NCBI GenBank assembly: GCA_005877965.1
Contig: VBNP01000141.1
Location: forward strand, 1-7,186
From: Gammaproteobacteria bacterium
Lineage (GTDB): Bacteria > Pseudomonadota > Gammaproteobacteria > Steroidobacterales > Steroidobacteraceae
Direction of reading: 5' to 3'
Length of the DNA: 7,186 nt
Shown here: piece by piece, positions 5,929 through 7,186 of the stretch
Layout of the letters: each line of letters starts with the position of its first letter
How positions within the stretch are numbered: position 1 is the first letter of the stretch
The notes under the pieces: model-generated
The model's database searches: none
Told to the model about the DNA's origin: nothing
What the model saw: the letters and a program-made list of their open reading frames with translations, nothing else
Position numbers and translations under genes: made by a program

Positions 5929-6579
5929 CTAACCAAGCGCTGCAGCGGAACGGGCACTCCATCGGATTTGTCCTGGCCCGCCCTTCGTCATCGTCGAGAT
6001 AAGGCGGCGGCGCGCTCGGGCGAGCCGCGACATCACCGTGCCGATCGACACCCCGGTCACCTCGGCGATCTCGCGGTAGCCGAGCTCCTGGACCTCGCGT
6101 AGCACCAGCGTCTCCCGGAACGGTGCCGGCAGCGCTGCAATCGCTGCCTCGAGTAGCGCCGCGTCGCCTTGCGCGATGAGCGCCGTCTCGGGTGTTTCAA
6201 CATCCCAGTCGATGGACTGTGTGCGCTTGACGGCTTCGACATCCTCAACCAGTACAACAACGGCTGGTCGGTTCTTGTGCAACCAGTCATAGGCCGTGTG
6301 GCGCACTATGGTCAACACCCAGGCACGGGCATTGCCATTGGAGAAATTGCCGATGCCCCGGAGCGCGCGCAGGCAAGCGTCCTGCACCACATCCTCGGAA
6401 TCGGCGCGACTGCCGGTGAGCCAGCGGGCGAGTGAATAGGCATCGGCGAGATGCGGCAGCACCACACTCCTGAAACGCGCGTTGGCGTCCCCTGAGCTGA
6501 TTCGGTTCACAGCCGCGCCTTGCTGCGGGGCAGACGAGATGGTTGCGCTGCGAGTTGGGTAAACGGCAACTGAATTCAT
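5929..6579 (-). CDS. ECF-type RNA polymerase sigma factor
   Basis: A 216-residue sigma-70 family protein with only regions 2 and 4, typical of extracytoplasmic-function sigma factors. Region 2 spans about residues 36-104: FRSVVLPHLADAYSLARWL, the core-binding EDVVQDACLRAL (62-73), and the -10-reading helix ARAWVLTIVRHTAYDWLHKN. A linker of about 35 residues follows. Region 4 (138-193) contains LPAPFRETLVLREV and the helix-turn-helix GYREIAEVTGVSIGTVMSRL that reads the -35 box. A tail of about 20 residues follows. The start is set at ATG 6579; the frame is open to a TTG at 6702, but those 41 residues precede any homology and are less GC-rich. ECF factors are usually held by an anti-sigma factor encoded next door; here the next gene is phzF and none is seen. 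The winged-helix gene is divergent, and the shared upstream region may carry its promoter. Confidence 0.93.
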   Translation of the reverse strand: MNSVAVYPTRSATISSAPQQGAAVNRISSGDANARFRSVVLPHLADAYSLARWLTGSRADSEDVVQDACLRALRGIGNFSNGNARAWVLTIVRHTAYDWLHKNRPAVVVLVEDVEAVKRTQSIDWDVETPETALIAQGDAALLEAAIAALPAPFRETLVLREVQELGYREIAEVTGVSIGTVMSRLARARRRLISTMTKGGPGQIRWSARSAAALG

Positions 6580-6872
6580 GGGGAGCTTCGTGATCAGTGA
6601 CCATCGAGAACGCTCTTCGTGTTTAATCAGGTAGACGTCTGTCTTCAATGGATCGTCAGTGCCTTCTTGCTGGAGCGTGGGTACCCCAGAATAACTATCC
6701 AAATGAAATGCTTAGGTGAGGTGCTCCTCCGGTTTCCGTGCTCGGAAAGTTGTGGCAGGAGTTTGGGAGGGGTCTAGAATTTGACGGCAGCGGGTCGTGC
6801 GACAAGGCGACGAGCCGTCCCGTCCTTGCTACAAGGCTGTTCGAAAACAGGTGACGTTCGGATCTATTTGCC
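6580..6872. promoter_or_regulatory. Divergent promoter region of sigma factor and winged-helix genes
   Basis: These 293 bases separate two divergent starts and must hold at least the plus-strand gene's promoter, and probably the sigma gene's. Visible items: an 8-base palindrome, AGACGTCT (6633-6640), a GGAGGAGC sequence on the minus strand near 6722-6729 that has no start codon at a useful distance, and TTGACG at 6781-6786 on the plus strand without a good -10 box. I cannot call an ECF-type promoter with confidence. Confidence 0.4.
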
Positions 6873-7186
6873 ATGCAGCATGCCGACTACCCACGCAAGC
6901 GTTTGCGGTTTGGGGTTTTTGAAGCCGACCCTCGAATCGGCGAGCTGACGAAGCACGGCAAACGCCTGCCTTTGCAAGAGCAACCCTTTCAACTGCTGGC
7001 TATGTTGCTGGAACGGCCAGGAGAACTGGTCAGCCGGGAGGAATTGCGCGCAAAGATTTGGCCGGAGACGATCGTGGACTTCGATCACGGTCTCAACAAA
7101 GCCATCAGCAAGATTCGAGAGGCGCTGGGCGATTCTGCCGAGAATCCTCGCTTCATAGAGACCGTCGCCCGCCGCGGCTACCGGTT
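6873..7186 (+). CDS. Winged-helix (OmpR/CadC-type) transcriptional regulator, N-terminal part only
   Basis: The first 104 residues are visible and the gene runs off the right edge. After a short lead, FGVFEADPRIGEL is the N-terminal beta sheet of an OmpR/PhoB-like DNA-binding domain. LQEQPFQLLAMLLERPGELVSREELRAKIWP forms its first helices, FDHGLNKAISKIREALGD the recognition helix, and NPRFIETVARRGYR the wing. In proteins of this type, with the DNA-binding domain at the very N-terminus and no receiver, the domain is usually followed by a transmembrane segment or by TPR or WD40/PD40 repeats; what follows here is outside the window. LQEQPFQLLAMLLERPGELVSREEL is phrasing common in acidobacterial regulators. 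No clear ribosome site precedes ATG 6873, but the domain begins close to it and no better start exists. Divergent from the ECF sigma gene. Confidence 0.9.
   Translation, partial: MQHADYPRKRLRFGVFEADPRIGELTKHGKRLPLQEQPFQLLAMLLERPGELVSREELRAKIWPETIVDFDHGLNKAISKIREALGDSAENPRFIETVARRGYR

Noticed and set aside
6580..6702. 41-residue upstream extension of the sigma factor from a TTG
   Set aside because: It precedes region 2 with no homology, is less GC-rich, and no ribosome site lies at a suitable distance.
6864..7088. 74-codon minus-strand frame at the right edge
   Set aside because: It lies opposite the clear winged-helix coding sequence and shows no motif.

Overview
This GC-rich window looks like chromosomal DNA of a free-living, probably soil-dwelling, Gram-negative bacterium. 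Most of its proteins (hybrid histidine kinase, GGDEF enzyme, ECF sigma factor, PhzF-like and YycE-like proteins) have their closest feel in Pseudomonadota. The partial winged-helix regulator at the right edge is of a type especially common in Acidobacteriota and also found in some Gammaproteobacteria. I cannot name a genus. There are no rRNA or tRNA genes, no CRISPR array and no intact insertion sequence.

Layout. Positions 1-2040 (minus) hold most of a large hybrid sensor kinase (PAS, GAF, HisKA, HATPase, start of a receiver domain) that runs off the left edge; the window therefore lacks its phospho-accepting aspartate and C-terminus. A 560-base region (2041-2604) with short repeats separates it from a divergently transcribed diguanylate cyclase (2605-3372, plus). 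A roughly 490-base stretch without a convincing gene (3373-3866) carries a strong hairpin and leads to a small zinc-ribbon protein (3867-4067, plus).

From 4151 to 6579 all genes are on the minus strand. In transcription order they are an ECF sigma factor (6579-5929), a PhzF-family protein (5787-4861), a YycE-like VOC protein (4746-4351) and, five bases after the VOC stop, a short open frame (4345-4151) that joins a VapB-like antitoxin piece to the last third of a VapC-like PIN toxin. I read this last frame as a deletion scar of a toxin-antitoxin operon. A structured stretch resembling an integron attC site lies between the sigma factor and phzF. At the right edge (6873-7186, plus) a winged-helix DNA-binding domain begins, divergent from the sigma factor.

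How the genes fit together. The left half is signal transduction: a multi-input hybrid kinase next to, and divergent from, a c-di-GMP synthase that lacks the product-inhibition site. The right half looks like an accessory segment of small enzyme genes and a dead toxin-antitoxin locus beside an ECF sigma factor with no anti-sigma gene immediately downstream. I see no clearly new multi-gene system. The two observations most worth following are the VapB-VapC in-frame scar with a hairpin at its junction and the attC-like element.
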